From Coemansia sp. RSA 487 (lineage: Eukaryota > Kickxellomycota > Kickxellomycetes > Kickxellales > Kickxellaceae), in contig JANBRJ010000019.1 of the NCBI GenBank assembly GCA_027577595.1, positions 124,001-188,000 on the forward strand: 64,000 bases of DNA. Reading direction: 5' to 3'. The notes beneath the pieces are model-generated. The model made no database searches. It saw only the letters and a list, made by a program, of their open reading frames with translations, and had not been told where the DNA came from. Below, one piece after another: positions 50,252 through 60,532 of the stretch. How positions within the stretch are numbered: position 1 is the stretch's first letter; each line of letters starts with the position of its first letter. The translations under genes and the position numbers were made by a program.

Positions 50252-52834
50252 TTAGTACGAACGACCAAACAATGCGTAGCGCTTGGCATCCTGGCCACAC
50301 TGGACGCACTTTGTAACGCCCGGGACGATGGGTTGGTCTTTGGGCTGCTTGAACGGCAAGCACAGGGACTTTGCGCCCATCGACGGGGCCTTTTCGTCTT
50401 CGGGCTCGTCGCCCTGGACGTCCCTGGAGCTGCGGTCCTTGATCTGCTCCTCGCAGTCCTCGCCCTCGCACCACGGGATAAGAACCAGACACTTGTTGTT
50501 GAGTGTCGGGACAAAGTCCTCCCACCGATGGACTGTCTTGATGTGGCTGTCCATGGTGCTCCGTGCCCTGGCAAGCATCTCGTCCTGGATGTTGACCATC
50601 ATCAGCTGGACCGACGACTCGAGCGAATCAAAGGCTATCGGCGCCTTGGCGCCATTGTCTCGCCGCACACCTAGCACCGAGTTCTTCTCTAGGTCTTTAG
50701 GCCCGATCTCCAGGCGCAGGGGGACGCCGCGCATCTCCCAGTGGTTGAACTTGAAGCCCACAGTGTATCCGTCGCGCAGGTCGGATTCGGCGCGAACGCC
50801 GACGTGCTTGAGCCGGGCCTCGATATTCAGGCAAGCGTCGGTGATCTTGGCACGCTCCTCGCTGCTTGCATCGGCGGCGAGGCCGCAGGGGATGATGATA
50901 ACCTGAGTCTCGGCAACGCGAGGCGGCATCACAAGGCCCTTGTTGTCGCCGTGGATCATAACCATGACGCCGATGGTGCGTGTCGACAGGCCCCACGATG
51001 TCTGGTGTACGTGGATCTTGGGCTTATCGTCACCGACAGCATTGGGGTCCTCAACCACAATATTGAACATATTGGAGAAGTTCTGGCCCAAGTAATGCGA
51101 CGTGCCGCCCTGGATGCCGCGCCCGGCCTCGGGGATGAAGCCCTCAACCGTGGTGGTTGCATCGCCACCCGCAAACTTCTCCTTCTCGGACTTGACACCC
51201 TCAACTACGGGCACCGCCAGGAGCTCCTCGTAGACGCGCCGGTACAGCGTCAAGATGTCGCGTACCTCGGTCATAGCATCGTCCTTGGTCAAGTGCGCAC
51301 AGTGACCCTCTTGCCACAGGAACTCACGCGTGCGCAGGAACGGCTGTGGGTTTTTGAACTCCCAGCGCACCACGCTGCACCACTGGTTGATCTTGAGCGG
51401 GAGATCGCGGTGCGACCGAATCCACTTGGCAAAGTACGGGTACATAACGGTCTCGGATGTCGGGCGGATGGCCACAGGCTCCTGCAAATCAGACGATCCA
51501 GCCTTCGTCACCCAGGCGACCTCGGGCGCAAAGCCCTCGATGTGATCCTTTTCACGCTCCAGTGCCTTTCCCGAGACAAACATCGGGAAATAGCAATTCC
51601 TCACGCCCAGCGCCCGGATTCCAGCGTCAAAGAACTGCTGGATCTGCTCCCAGATAAAGTATGCCGACGGGCGGATGATATAGCACCCCGAGACGTCGTA
51701 GTAGCTCAGCATATCCGAGCGTGTCAGCACGTTCTGGTACCACGCGGAAAAGTCCTCGCTTTTGTTCGCCCCAACACCCAACTTGGCCAGGCGATCGGCC
51801 TCCTTAGTCTTCTCCTTGGCAGGCGCCTTTGCTGCTGCAGATGCCGCGGTAGACTTCTTCTCTGGCGCTTGGGAAGGTGCGGGTGCGGCAGCATCGGCTG
51901 TGAAATCCATCTCTGTGACGCTGGTGAGCCCATTGACCGATTTGACGAACGCATACAGCGTAGCGGCGGTAATAAAAACGGTGTGTGCGCTCTGCAGGGG
52001 ATGCAAGGCGATTGGACCAGCATCAGCAGCCAGCAGCGCTTTATCGATGACCAAACGAACATTGGTGATGTTTTCCTCGGGAACATTGGCCAATGCAAAG
52101 GGAGAAACTACATATCACACAAGCATTGAATCAAGTTAGAGCCCGCGTTGAATATTAGCACAAGAAGGGACTTCAAGTAAAGAAAAGACTCTTTGATCTT
52201 TGGAGCATAGCACGTGCAAACCGTTTTCTACATGCATGCTTTGTGCCTTGCTTTGCTTTGCTTTGCTGGCATATTCCGCATGCACGCAGAGCAGAAGCGC
52301 TTTTCCTGTTTCTGCCATCTCTATGAAAAATAAAGCCATCGCCTCCCCCCGCCCATACAACACACATTCTTGTGCAGGCAATGATGGCAACAATAGCACA
52401 CAAAGAAATCATCTAAAGGAAGCCTTTGGGATTATGCAAAGTGAGTCACCACCAGCCTCCATTTACAAACCCAGCCCTTTCCATTTTTCAAATAGGGCCA
52501 ACTTACCAGAACCCTTCTGAGTCTTAAAGATGCTGCTCAGCACGTCGTCGCTGGCAAACCGGAGGTCCTTGAGCTTGAGCTGGGTGCCAATGGCCTTTGC
52601 GTTGGTCGCCGAGTCGCTCCTAGCAACAACCACAACGGGAGCGATGGGTTCGGATTTGGGCTGCTTGGGCTTGAAAATAAGCGTCTTGGTCAGCTGGTAC
52701 TTGTCGGGCACCCCGGTGGCGCCAACGAGCGCTTCAGCCCACTGGTCGATCGTCTCAACAGGTGCGTGCTCGACTACTGGGTCGTTGAAACCAAGGGAAC
52801 CAAGCTTGGATACTAGCGCGTTGACGTCTGACAT
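50252..52834 (-). CDS. Prolyl-tRNA synthetase with N-terminal YbaK-like domain, two exons
   Basis: Exon 1 runs 52834-52507 and exon 2 52107-50252, joined across a 399-base intron (GTAAGT, TAG); 727 residues. Residues 1-190 form a YbaK/ProX-like domain (VEHAPVETIDQWAEALVGA, LKLKDLRFASDD, then across the junction KGSVSPFALAN). Residues 240 to the end are eukaryote/archaeal-type class II ProRS: motif 1 (YPYFAKWIRSHRDLPLKINQ), motif 2 (RTREFLWQEGH), EGFIPEAGRGIQGGTSHYLG, the anticodon domain (VIIIPCGLAAD) and a C-terminal Cys-containing part ending RYALFGRSY. It charges tRNA-Pro in the cytosol. The added domain occurs in several protist and fungal ProRS and resembles mischarged-tRNA editing proteins; whether it edits here is unknown. 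A Lys/Ala linker (190-230) connects the parts. Confidence 0.94.
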
Positions 52835-53340
52835 TGTTTTTCCTATTTGTTTGTTTCGGAGATTGTCGTCGGATTCGAAAAATAAACGGAAAAAAACTTT
52901 ATAAGCAGGAATGCCAGGTGTTTTATTAATGTTGCAAAAAGGAAGAGAAGCAGAAAGAAAACTTCCATTTACGAAAACGTCCCTTTTCTTGAGCATTCCC
53001 AATGTTTGCAGCAAAGCCATCTTGAAAATTTTTTTCTCATCTACACCAACAAACGCGAAAAGGAAACTGCCAAATTGATTGCTGGCAGACCACACAACAT
53101 ACTTGGGGAATCCATAATAGTTCTTTACATGAGACTTCGTACATGTATCTTGTGGATGGTGATATCAACATGCATCTTCATTCGGTTACATAGTTTAAAA
53201 TAGTCTGTTTCCACAAAAGGGGTTATTTTTTTCGCGGAGAAGCAAATATAATCTGGGGAAAGTGCGAAAATGTGAAAAGCTAAAAGGGAGAAAAGTCCCA
53301 GCAAAAAAAAAGAAGAAATTTCCCCCTCCCTCACTCCCCA

Positions 53341-55029
53341 TCATCTCCATCCTGAATCAGTGTCGCCGTTGTTATAGCGGTGACCGCCGCCATAGCTGTT
53401 CCGCTGGTAAGGATGGTGTCCATTGGTATTGTTTCCACCCGACGTACTGCGTCGCCCACCCCCGCCATGCCGTGCCTCGTAATATCCGTCGTTATTCCTT
53501 CCCTGTCGTCCGCCACCGCCACCGTACGAATCATCCCGCCTTGAGTAGCGTGTTCTGCTGTTATCGCGCCGCCGGACAGGCGAGTACTGCGACTGGTGAT
53601 GGCCGCTGTACGCCTGCTGTTGGTGTAGCGGCGGTGCCTGGTAGGAGTGGTCGCCACTATGGTCGCCATAGCCATGTCCGTTATTGTTGGCCCCTGCGTG
53701 GTTCGGACCAGGCCTATAATTCTGCGACGTTTGGTTATGCGGCGGTGCATGTGGCGGCTGTAGCTGCTGCTGCTGCTGCTGCTGCTTCTGCGCACGCTGT
53801 TGGTGGCGATGCTTGCGGCGGTCAAGCTCGTGCGAGTGCTCAAATTTGGGCATATCCTCTGGCCGTGTCGGGAATGGCGAAGTGTAGAACAGCTTGTGCT
53901 TGAGCGCAGTGGCCGCATCGGGGCGGCGACGCGGATCCAGCTGCAGCAGCTGGTCCAAGAGATCCGCAGCCTCCTCGCCAAACCTCATGAACTCGTCGCG
54001 TACGCGGCGCGGATAAAAGTTAAAGTCCTCGACTTGCTTGCAGTCCGGCAGATCGCGCCATCCAGGCCACAGCGCATCGCTCGGCGACCCACAGACACGC
54101 ATCACCTGCTCGATCTGATTGAGGTCCGTGCTACCCGGAAACACCGGCTTACCCACAAGCATCTCGGCAAAAATGCACCCGACGCCCCACATATCGATAG
54201 CCGTTGTGTACTTGCGCTCGCCCAGAAGCAGCTCTGGCGGCCGGTACCATCTGGTCACCACGCATCTCGTCATGTCCTTTTTGTCGCCAGGAATGAACGT
54301 CCGCGCCAGTCCAAAGTCAGCAATGAACAGCTGGCCCTCGTTGTTGATCAGCAGGTTGCTCGCCTTCATGTCGCGGTGCATCACCCGGCTTGTGTGCAGG
54401 TACGCCGTTCCCTCCAGCAGCTGGCGGAGATACAGTTTAATGTGCTCTGGGCGCAAATTAACCTTTGGGTTCTCTAAGAGCCCCGTCAGATCATGCTCCA
54501 TGTACGGGAAAACCATGTACACCGATGGCGCGGCGTTAGGCACGTGTGGCTCATGCTTGACAAGCATGTCGGTTAGCGGCACAATGTTCTGGTGGTTGAG
54601 CGATTTGAGAAGCTTTATTTCGCGGATAGCCGTTATCGGCAAGCCCTCCTTCTCGTTGTGCATCAGGACCCGTTTGAGTGCAACAAATGTACCGGTCGCT
54701 TTGTGCACGGCCTTGTGCACCTCGCCAAACGTGCCTTCGCCCAGCTTGGTCGTCAGCTCATAGTCTTCGAACGGCGAGCATCCGAGAAACTTTTTACCGT
54801 CGCGACGTAGCGCTTGCGGCGAGTTTGCCGGATGGCTGCTGCTGCACGAGGACGGACTGACCGGTACTTGCTGTGACCCTCCGTTGCTGTTGTGAAGCAT
54901 GTCTGGTCGTGCCACGGGGACTTGCGTGCGTGCGCCAAAGGAGAGGTCGCGACGGTGTCCGTTCTCGTGTGTGGCTTCAGCTACGTGTGCTGACGAAACC
55001 GAAGGAACTGTCGGTCTGTCGTTGCTCAT
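53341..55029 (-). CDS. BUR1: CDK9/BUR1-type cyclin-dependent kinase
   Basis: 562 residues from the ATG at 55029. The head is a Ser/His-rich 80 residues. The kinase (about 88-385) has LGEGTFGEV, Lys119, the cyclin-binding PITAIRE helix (131-137), HRDMKASN (218-225), DFG (238-240), a T-loop Thr (254) in KDMTRCVVTRWYRPPE, and the CMGC insert. HRDMKA is the form seen in CDK9, so it is not an anomaly. The tail (390-562) is His/Gln-rich, then Arg/Gly/Tyr/Asp-rich. Bur1/CDK9 phosphorylates RNA polymerase II and Spt5 to support elongation. The frame is open upstream of the ATG but reads as leader. It diverges from HEN1. Its cyclin is not obviously in the window, although CTK2-like and CCNQ-like cyclins are. 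Confidence 0.92.
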   Translation of the reverse strand: MSNDRPTVPSVSSAHVAEATHENGHRRDLSFGARTQVPVARPDMLHNSNGGSQQVPVSPSSCSSSHPANSPQALRRDGKKFLGCSPFEDYELTTKLGEGTFGEVHKAVHKATGTFVALKRVLMHNEKEGLPITAIREIKLLKSLNHQNIVPLTDMLVKHEPHVPNAAPSVYMVFPYMEHDLTGLLENPKVNLRPEHIKLYLRQLLEGTAYLHTSRVMHRDMKASNLLINNEGQLFIADFGLARTFIPGDKKDMTRCVVTRWYRPPELLLGERKYTTAIDMWGVGCIFAEMLVGKPVFPGSTDLNQIEQVMRVCGSPSDALWPGWRDLPDCKQVEDFNFYPRRVRDEFMRFGEEAADLLDQLLQLDPRRRPDAATALKHKLFYTSPFPTRPEDMPKFEHSHELDRRKHRHQQRAQKQQQQQQQLQPPHAPPHNQTSQNYRPGPNHAGANNNGHGYGDHSGDHSYQAPPLHQQQAYSGHHQSQYSPVRRRDNSRTRYSRRDDSYGGGGGRQGRNNDGYYEARHGGGGRRSTSGGNNTNGHHPYQRNSYGGGHRYNNGDTDSGWR

Positions 55030-55580
55030 GTATGTGTTGGGTTGATGACAAAGGAGATTGGGAGGTGTGTGGTTGTTTAAAAGAGCCGCGGGCAATGCAA
55101 TAAAGATATGGGGGGGGGGCTGAACTGGCTGTCTCTCAGGATGGAGTGCTATACACTTTTGATTCCGTGCGCTTGAAGCAAGTCGCAATGCCGAGAACTC
55201 GAAAAAGAGACACTTTGGATTCTTTTTGGAATTCGCGCTATCCAGGAAGCAAGCGTATGCTTATTCAAAAAGAAAGAGGATAATATACAATACGAGACAA
55301 AGCCAGAAAGCGATAGAAAGAATAAGGCAGTCGCAATTTTAACAAATAAAAGAAAGAAAAGGAGAGAAAAAAGAGGTTGCTAAAAAAAAGTGGGATAGGC
55401 GAATTTTTCTGCTGCGGTTTCATAAAGGCTTTTATTTGACTTTTGGACGACAATTTGCGGAGTATAGAGGCCTTCTTGCTAGCATCCTTTTTTCTAGCTT
55501 TTTTTTTTTCCATCAGAGGCTACTGCATTCTTTTATATTCGACCTACTCTCATCCACAAGAAGCATCAAGTAGCAAAGCC
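55030..55580. other. Divergent promoter region, BUR1 / HEN1
   Basis: 551 bases. Includes a 10-G run near 55111 and a pyrimidine-rich leader just before HEN1. No other gene. Confidence 0.5.
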
Positions 55581-56585
55581 ATGGCGCCACACTTCTTCCC
55601 GCCAATGTGGGAGCAGCGGCGCATCTGCATTGCCCGCGTGCTGTACGACTATGGCGCGCAGAGCGTTCTGGAGGTCGGGTGCGGCGAGGGCAACGTGTTG
55701 ACATTCCTTGTGCCTCCGGCGCCAGATAACCGGCAGCCGATAATTCACCTGTACGGGGTGGACATCCGCAAAGATTCGTTGGTGGCTGCGCGCGGCCGGC
55801 TGGTCCCGGAAGCACACGACTACCGAAGCATGCGCAAGGACGAGCTGCGCATCGAGCTGTACCACGGCGACGCCACGGTGCGCATTGCTTCGGTCAACGC
55901 CGACGCTGTCGTTTGTACCGAGGTTATCGAGCATGTCGATGAGTGCACAGGCGTGCCGGCGCTCACCAGCGTTGTCCTGGGTGCGTACCGCCCGCGCCTG
56001 GCCATATTCACAACGCCAAACGCCGAGTTCAACGTCAACTTTGCGCCGCTCAACTACGGCAAGCCCGATGCAAAGTTCCGCGACGAGGACCACAAGTTCG
56101 AGTGGACACGCGCGCAGTTCGCGGCGTGGGCCGAGGATGCTGCCGCCCGCTTCGGATACTCGGTCGAGCTGCTTCCCATTGGCGTGAAAATGCGCAACGC
56201 CGGCGCTGACTTTGTCGAGTGCGGCGGGTGCACACAGATGGCAGTCTTTGAGCGGAAGGAAGTGGCTGCTTCGGCCGAGCAGACGGAAGCCGGGTGCAGA
56301 GAGCCTGTGCTGCTGGACGCCATCGAGTACCCAACACATGGCAGGATGCAGGAGCTGGTGTTCGATACAGTTCGCTCGATGGGCGATGCGCAGGCCTCCT
56401 TCCAGTCGAACGACCTGTGGGCAGTCCTGGGCATCAGGCAGCAGTTCAGGCACCGGAGTGCACTCGAGACATGGCTGCAGGCGAACTCGGGCTACGCTTC
56501 AAGCATGCTTACCAAAACCAGAGCAAAGAACGGCACGGCTTGCTACTCCATTCCCCAGGAATACCGGGCGAAAATGCTGCAATGA
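55581..56585 (+). CDS. HEN1: Small-RNA 2'-O-methyltransferase HEN1
   Basis: 334 residues. The SAM pocket is VLEVGCGEGNVLTFL (31-37 for EVGCGEG), followed by GVDIRKDSL. The HEN1-specific metal site is visible: Glu114, Glu117 and His118 in TEVIEH, and His171 in HKFEWTRAQF. FTTPNAEFN matches the catalytic neighbourhood. HEN1 methylates the 3'-terminal ribose 2'-OH of small RNAs and so protects them. In animals it acts on single-stranded piRNA or siRNA. The short catalytic-domain-only layout here matches the animal and protist form, not the long plant form. A C-terminal part (240-334) is of unknown function. Start at 55581 (AAGCCATGG); the frame upstream begins at a non-ATG codon. Single-exon. 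Confidence 0.93.
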   Translation: MAPHFFPPMWEQRRICIARVLYDYGAQSVLEVGCGEGNVLTFLVPPAPDNRQPIIHLYGVDIRKDSLVAARGRLVPEAHDYRSMRKDELRIELYHGDATVRIASVNADAVVCTEVIEHVDECTGVPALTSVVLGAYRPRLAIFTTPNAEFNVNFAPLNYGKPDAKFRDEDHKFEWTRAQFAAWAEDAAARFGYSVELLPIGVKMRNAGADFVECGGCTQMAVFERKEVAASAEQTEAGCREPVLLDAIEYPTHGRMQELVFDTVRSMGDAQASFQSNDLWAVLGIRQQFRHRSALETWLQANSGYASSMLTKTRAKNGTACYSIPQEYRAKMLQ

Positions 56586-56935
56586 AAAAGCGCCCGCTTG
56601 AAAGCTCTCTGTCGTTGCTTACACGGCGGGCGGGACGGACGGGATGATACATACGCACGGTGCAGCGAGAGGGCATGATCATAACGCCAAGCACGTGCCT
56701 CCTCTTGCAACTCGCGTTTTGCAAATGCCCACCAGTTCTCGTGCCTTTTTTACCCACTTGTACTTTACCTTTTCCCTTTTCTTTGTGCACTCTTTTGCTG
56801 TTCTTTTTCTGTATTTTCATCACTTCAAACCCCTTCTCTGTTTCCAATTCCACCTCTCTTTATATGCTCTGCTTTGCTGCTGACGTAGCTAATCAGTATA
56901 TCCTTTCTTTTCTATTCCACTTGTAATTCCTCAAG
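56586..56935. other. Intergenic, HEN1 3' end and ATG18 promoter
   Basis: 350 bases; the second half is strongly pyrimidine-rich (56720-56870), like other leaders in the window. No gene. Confidence 0.5.
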
Positions 56936-58526
56936 ATGAACGTCAGCGCCAGGGCCGAAGGCGACTTGCTATTCATAAACTTTAACCAGGACTATAGGTA
57001 CGTGCAAAACCGCTATGCAATAAAGGGCAATTGCGCTGTCGTGTGCGTAGGAGGAGTGTTCGGATGTTGAGCGCATTCCGCAACGCACGAATCCCCCTCC
57101 TTGCCTCTCATACAATGCTGCTCTCATCGTGCTTTTGGCTGTTTATGCATCAAACCAAGCTATTGCTGAATATACCCCCTCACACCCTTTGTATATTGCG
57201 CTGCTGTGTAGTTGTCTTTCGGTTGGTACAAAGAACGGATACAAGATATACAACTGCGAGCCGTTCGGGAAATGCTATGCGCGGTCCGAGGGCGGGATAG
57301 GGATCGTGGAGATGCTGTTTTGCACATCGCTCGTAGCGCTCGTGGGCTCGGGCGACCAACCGGCGCTATCGCCACGGCGATTGCAAATAATAAACACAAA
57401 GAGACAGTCCATCATATGCGAGCTCACATTCCCAACCACAATCCTGGCTGTCAAGCTCAACCGCCGGCGGCTGATAGCCGTGCTTGAGGAGCAGATATAC
57501 GTCTACGATATCAGTAACATGAAGCTCCTACACACGCTGGAGACCCCGCCGAACCCGTCGGCCATATGCGCAATGTCGCCGAGCAGCGAGAACTGCTTCA
57601 TCGCGTACCCGACGCCTGCGTCCGTTAGCTCTGTGCCGCAGAAGCAAGGCGCCATGCTGCCACCCGATATCCCAGTCACCTCGGACGTCATGGTATTTGA
57701 TGCCAACTCCTGCGAACCCATCAATATCATCCAGGCGCACAAGAGCCCCGTGTCGTGCGTGGCAATCAACCGCGACGGATCGATGCTGGCCACCGCTAGC
57801 GACAAGGGCACTGTCATCCGCGTGTTCTCGCTGCCGGGTGCCCAGAAAATTGCGCAGTTCCGCCGCGGCTCGTATCCGGCAAAGATCCACTCCATCACAT
57901 TCAACGCCACGTCGACGCTGCTGCTGGTCTCGTCGGACACTGATACCATCCACATATTCCGTGTTGCAGATGGCCGCAACAAGAGGCCAAAGGGCGGCGC
58001 ACCAGGCACGCTGCATCCGACGGACTCGTTCGCAAGCTCTATTGCATCGTCCAGCGACGCAGACTCAATGAACGGAAGCGATGCGCTGCCAGGAACATCT
58101 GTAGGCGGGGGCTCCGTTGGGCGGCACAGCGGCCGCGCACAGCAGACGTCCTCGCGCAACAACGGGAACGGACGGTCGCCAGGCGGGGGGTCGCGCGGCC
58201 AAGCGCCGTTCGAGGGCATGCTGAGGCGGGCATCGTGGAAGGGCATAGTCAACAGCAAGCTTGTGGGCAGGGCTGCGCAATTCATGCCCGACATGCTGTC
58301 GGAGATGTGGGAGCCCTCGAGAGACTTTGCGTTCCTGAAGCTCCCCAAATCCAACATCCAGAGCGTTGCAGCCATGTCCAGCTCCTCGCCGCAGATCATG
58401 GTTGTCACATCCGACGGCTATTTCTACCAGTACAGCATTGATTTGGACAAGGGCGGCGAGTGTGTTTTACTAAAGCAGGATTGTCTCCTGGACAGCGCGG
58501 AGGAGCTGGGCGCGTATGCAAGCTAG
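56936..58526 (+). CDS. ATG18: PROPPIN autophagy protein Atg18, two exons
   Basis: Exon 1 runs 56936-56997 and exon 2 57212-58526, joined across a 214-base intron (GTACGT donor, TAG acceptor); 458 residues. The join gives FINFNQDYSCLSVGTKNGYK, the usual start of Atg18 propellers (NQD..C.SVGT..GY.IY). The seven-bladed WD propeller continues with TTILAVKLNRRRLIAVLEE, KSPVSCVAINRDGSMLATAS and the phosphoinositide site FRRG (QFRRGSYPAKI). PROPPINs bind PI3P and PI(3,5)P2 on autophagosome precursors and vacuoles. A Ser/Gly/Arg-rich insert (about 295-350) lies in the loop of blade 6/7, where the membrane-inserting loop occurs. Hsv2-type paralogues are an alternative, but the length favours Atg18. 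Convergent with ETT1. Confidence 0.93.
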
Positions 58527-58727
58527 TCCAGGAGGAAATAAAGATATGTTGATTTATACGGGAGCAAGCGATGAGAAAAAATGATGTTGTTACTTTGGTG
58601 CGAGACGTACGGAAACGATAAAAATGGCGCCTTTTGCAGCAAACAACTCGTAGCGAATATTTGTTTATTTTTATTTTTCCAAAGACCTTCCAATCTTTTC
58701 TTTTACTAAATGCTTCAATGGCTAACA

Positions 58728-59909
58728 TTAGTTGCTGTCACTTTCGTCGCCGTCTTGCTCAAAGTCGTTGATGAGCTGGACAAACTGGTCTGGAATGTCG
58801 CCGACCTTTTGTGCGCGCTTGAACGTATCGACAGCCAGCTCGTAGAACTTCTCCTGATCGCTGTCATCGTCCTGTACATTGCCCAAATTGAGGATCACCT
58901 CGCCACGCAGGAGCAGCGCATCGCTGGTGCTGCCGTCCTCAAGCAGCTCGCTGGCTTTGGACAGCAACTCGACGATCTTCTGCTTCTCGGGGATCTCTTC
59001 ATCGTCCTCGCCTTCTTCTGCGTCGAGGAGCTCAGATGCTTGGTGCCAAAGGGCACGTGCAAGCAAGTAGCGTGCGTCCGAGTCCGACTCTTTCGCGCCC
59101 TTGAGCATGGCGCGAAGCTTGGTCTCACCCCAAGCAACGAGTCTTGAGTTCAGCGCCGGCGGCAGACTACGGCTGTCTGCAAGCGAGAGGACCAGGTCGA
59201 CGGTGGCCAATGATTCGGCATGCGTCGACGTGTCGGGATCGTGCTCCAATGCAGCAAGTGCGCAATCAAGGGATTCGAGCGGACCATCATCGGAACAATC
59301 CTCATTCCGTGTCTGCCCTTCAACAAGTAGCTCCAGCGCTGCTTTGGCCATACCCACGTGCACGCGCCATGCAAACGGCTCAGTGCCCAGCATTGCAGCA
59401 CGTGCCTGGCCCAGCCGCTCATATGCAAGCTCCAAATACTCTTTCCTATCGGCGGAAGGCTCCTCGGAGAGCTCAGTGATGCTGTAGAGAGCAGTACCGT
59501 AGATATAGTAGAACCTGGGCTCCAGCGGCGTTTTATCTGCTTGCTCGCCTTCGTGGTGATGGTGGTGGATCCGGAGGATCCTGTCGCACTCGTGGATGGT
59601 TCCACGGAGCAAAGTGACTGCACGCTCCGTGGTGCTCTCGCCATCCGCAGCGCCTCCAAGCTCGCCCATCGCGCTGTCGAAAATACCCTCAAGCTCGTCG
59701 ATCTCTGTGGCTTCGCCGTTTTCACCTGTCGTGCCTTTTAGCATGATCGTGGCCATATTGGCTTCGTCAAAGTCGCTGATGCCAACCTCAGTGGTAGTAC
59801 CATTGGCGACTTGGTCGTTCTTTTGCTTCTTCTTGGCTGCCCGGGCCTTGAGCCCCATGGGCCGCTTCTTCTTTGGTGCTTCCGTTGTTGTCCAGGATTC
59901 TTGTGGCAT
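58728..59909 (-). CDS. ETT1: Enhancer of translation termination Ett1/Nro1
   Basis: 393 residues from the ATG at 59909. The basic head KKKRPMGLKARAAKKKQK is typical of the Ett1/Nro1 family and can bind importin. The rest is all-helical: TPLEPRFYYIYGTALYSITE, YLELAYERLGQARAAMLG, SDARYLLARALWHQASELL and SDALLLRGEVILNLGNV resemble TPR-like pairs. In yeast Ett1 supports stop-codon recognition with Tpa1; in fission yeast Nro1 controls the Ofd1 oxygen sensor. Acidic stretches interrupt the helices (EEGEDDEEIPE, DGDESDSN). The frame upstream of the ATG runs through the TAA repeat as poly-Leu and is not coding. Diverges from SWC5. Single-exon. Confidence 0.88.
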   Translation of the reverse strand: MPQESWTTTEAPKKKRPMGLKARAAKKKQKNDQVANGTTTEVGISDFDEANMATIMLKGTTGENGEATEIDELEGIFDSAMGELGGAADGESTTERAVTLLRGTIHECDRILRIHHHHHEGEQADKTPLEPRFYYIYGTALYSITELSEEPSADRKEYLELAYERLGQARAAMLGTEPFAWRVHVGMAKAALELLVEGQTRNEDCSDDGPLESLDCALAALEHDPDTSTHAESLATVDLVLSLADSRSLPPALNSRLVAWGETKLRAMLKGAKESDSDARYLLARALWHQASELLDAEEGEDDEEIPEKQKIVELLSKASELLEDGSTSDALLLRGEVILNLGNVQDDDSDQEKFYELAVDTFKRAQKVGDIPDQFVQLINDFEQDGDESDSN

Positions 59910-59954
59910 AATTCGAGGCAATGTCTTCTTTGACAGAAATACTAATACTACTAC

Positions 59955-60022
<68 letters not shown>

Positions 60023-60532
60023 GTAGTAGTAATAGCAATAAATGTCAAGCTAGGCTTTGAGATACACCAAGAAAATTTTTTTATCAACTTGGTCAAAAGA
60101 TAAAGGCTAACTTCAATAGCAACAAAGAAAAATTCTTGTCGTTTTGTTCTTAGGTTCTTTAGCACTAGCACGTTGTGAACATGGATCTTTTTTCTTTAAA
60201 AAGGCTCACTTCGCGACTCTAAGCGCCACCTGTATGTAAAGACCAAAAACGAGAGAAAATGGGAGCCCCTAGGTTAGCTCCAGAATATAGCCATTGAGAC
60301 ACCTTCAGTGCCAGAGTATTTGTTTTGTGGGAAGTGGTCACGTTTTCTATTTTTCTTTTGTGCAGCTCGAAACCATACACCACCACCTACCCCACCCATC
60401 AAGCAAACGCTTTAAAGAAACTTCAAAAAAAATCCTGTGCTACGAATTGATGCGGAATGGATGGATATACGGGATATCTAATTTACCTTTTTACTTTCCT
60501 TTCAAAACAACAGCATATCGAGGACTGAAGCA
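59910..60532. other. Divergent promoter region, ETT1 / SWC5
   Basis: 623 bases with a 22-unit TAA repeat close to the ETT1 start. Nothing else recognised. Confidence 0.6.
59955..60020. repeat. TAA trinucleotide microsatellite, 22 units
   Basis: 66 perfect bases, 46 bases upstream of the ETT1 ATG and so likely in its leader (TTA on the coding strand). Short imperfect units flank it on both sides. Confidence 0.95.

Noticed and set aside
53341-55029. HRDMKASN as an abnormal kinase catalytic loop
   Set aside because: CDK9 kinases normally have Met here, and the catalytic Asp and Asn are present.
59910-60038. Poly-Leu N-terminal extension of ETT1
   Set aside because: It is the translated TAA/TTA microsatellite. 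The basic family head starts at the ATG at 59909.
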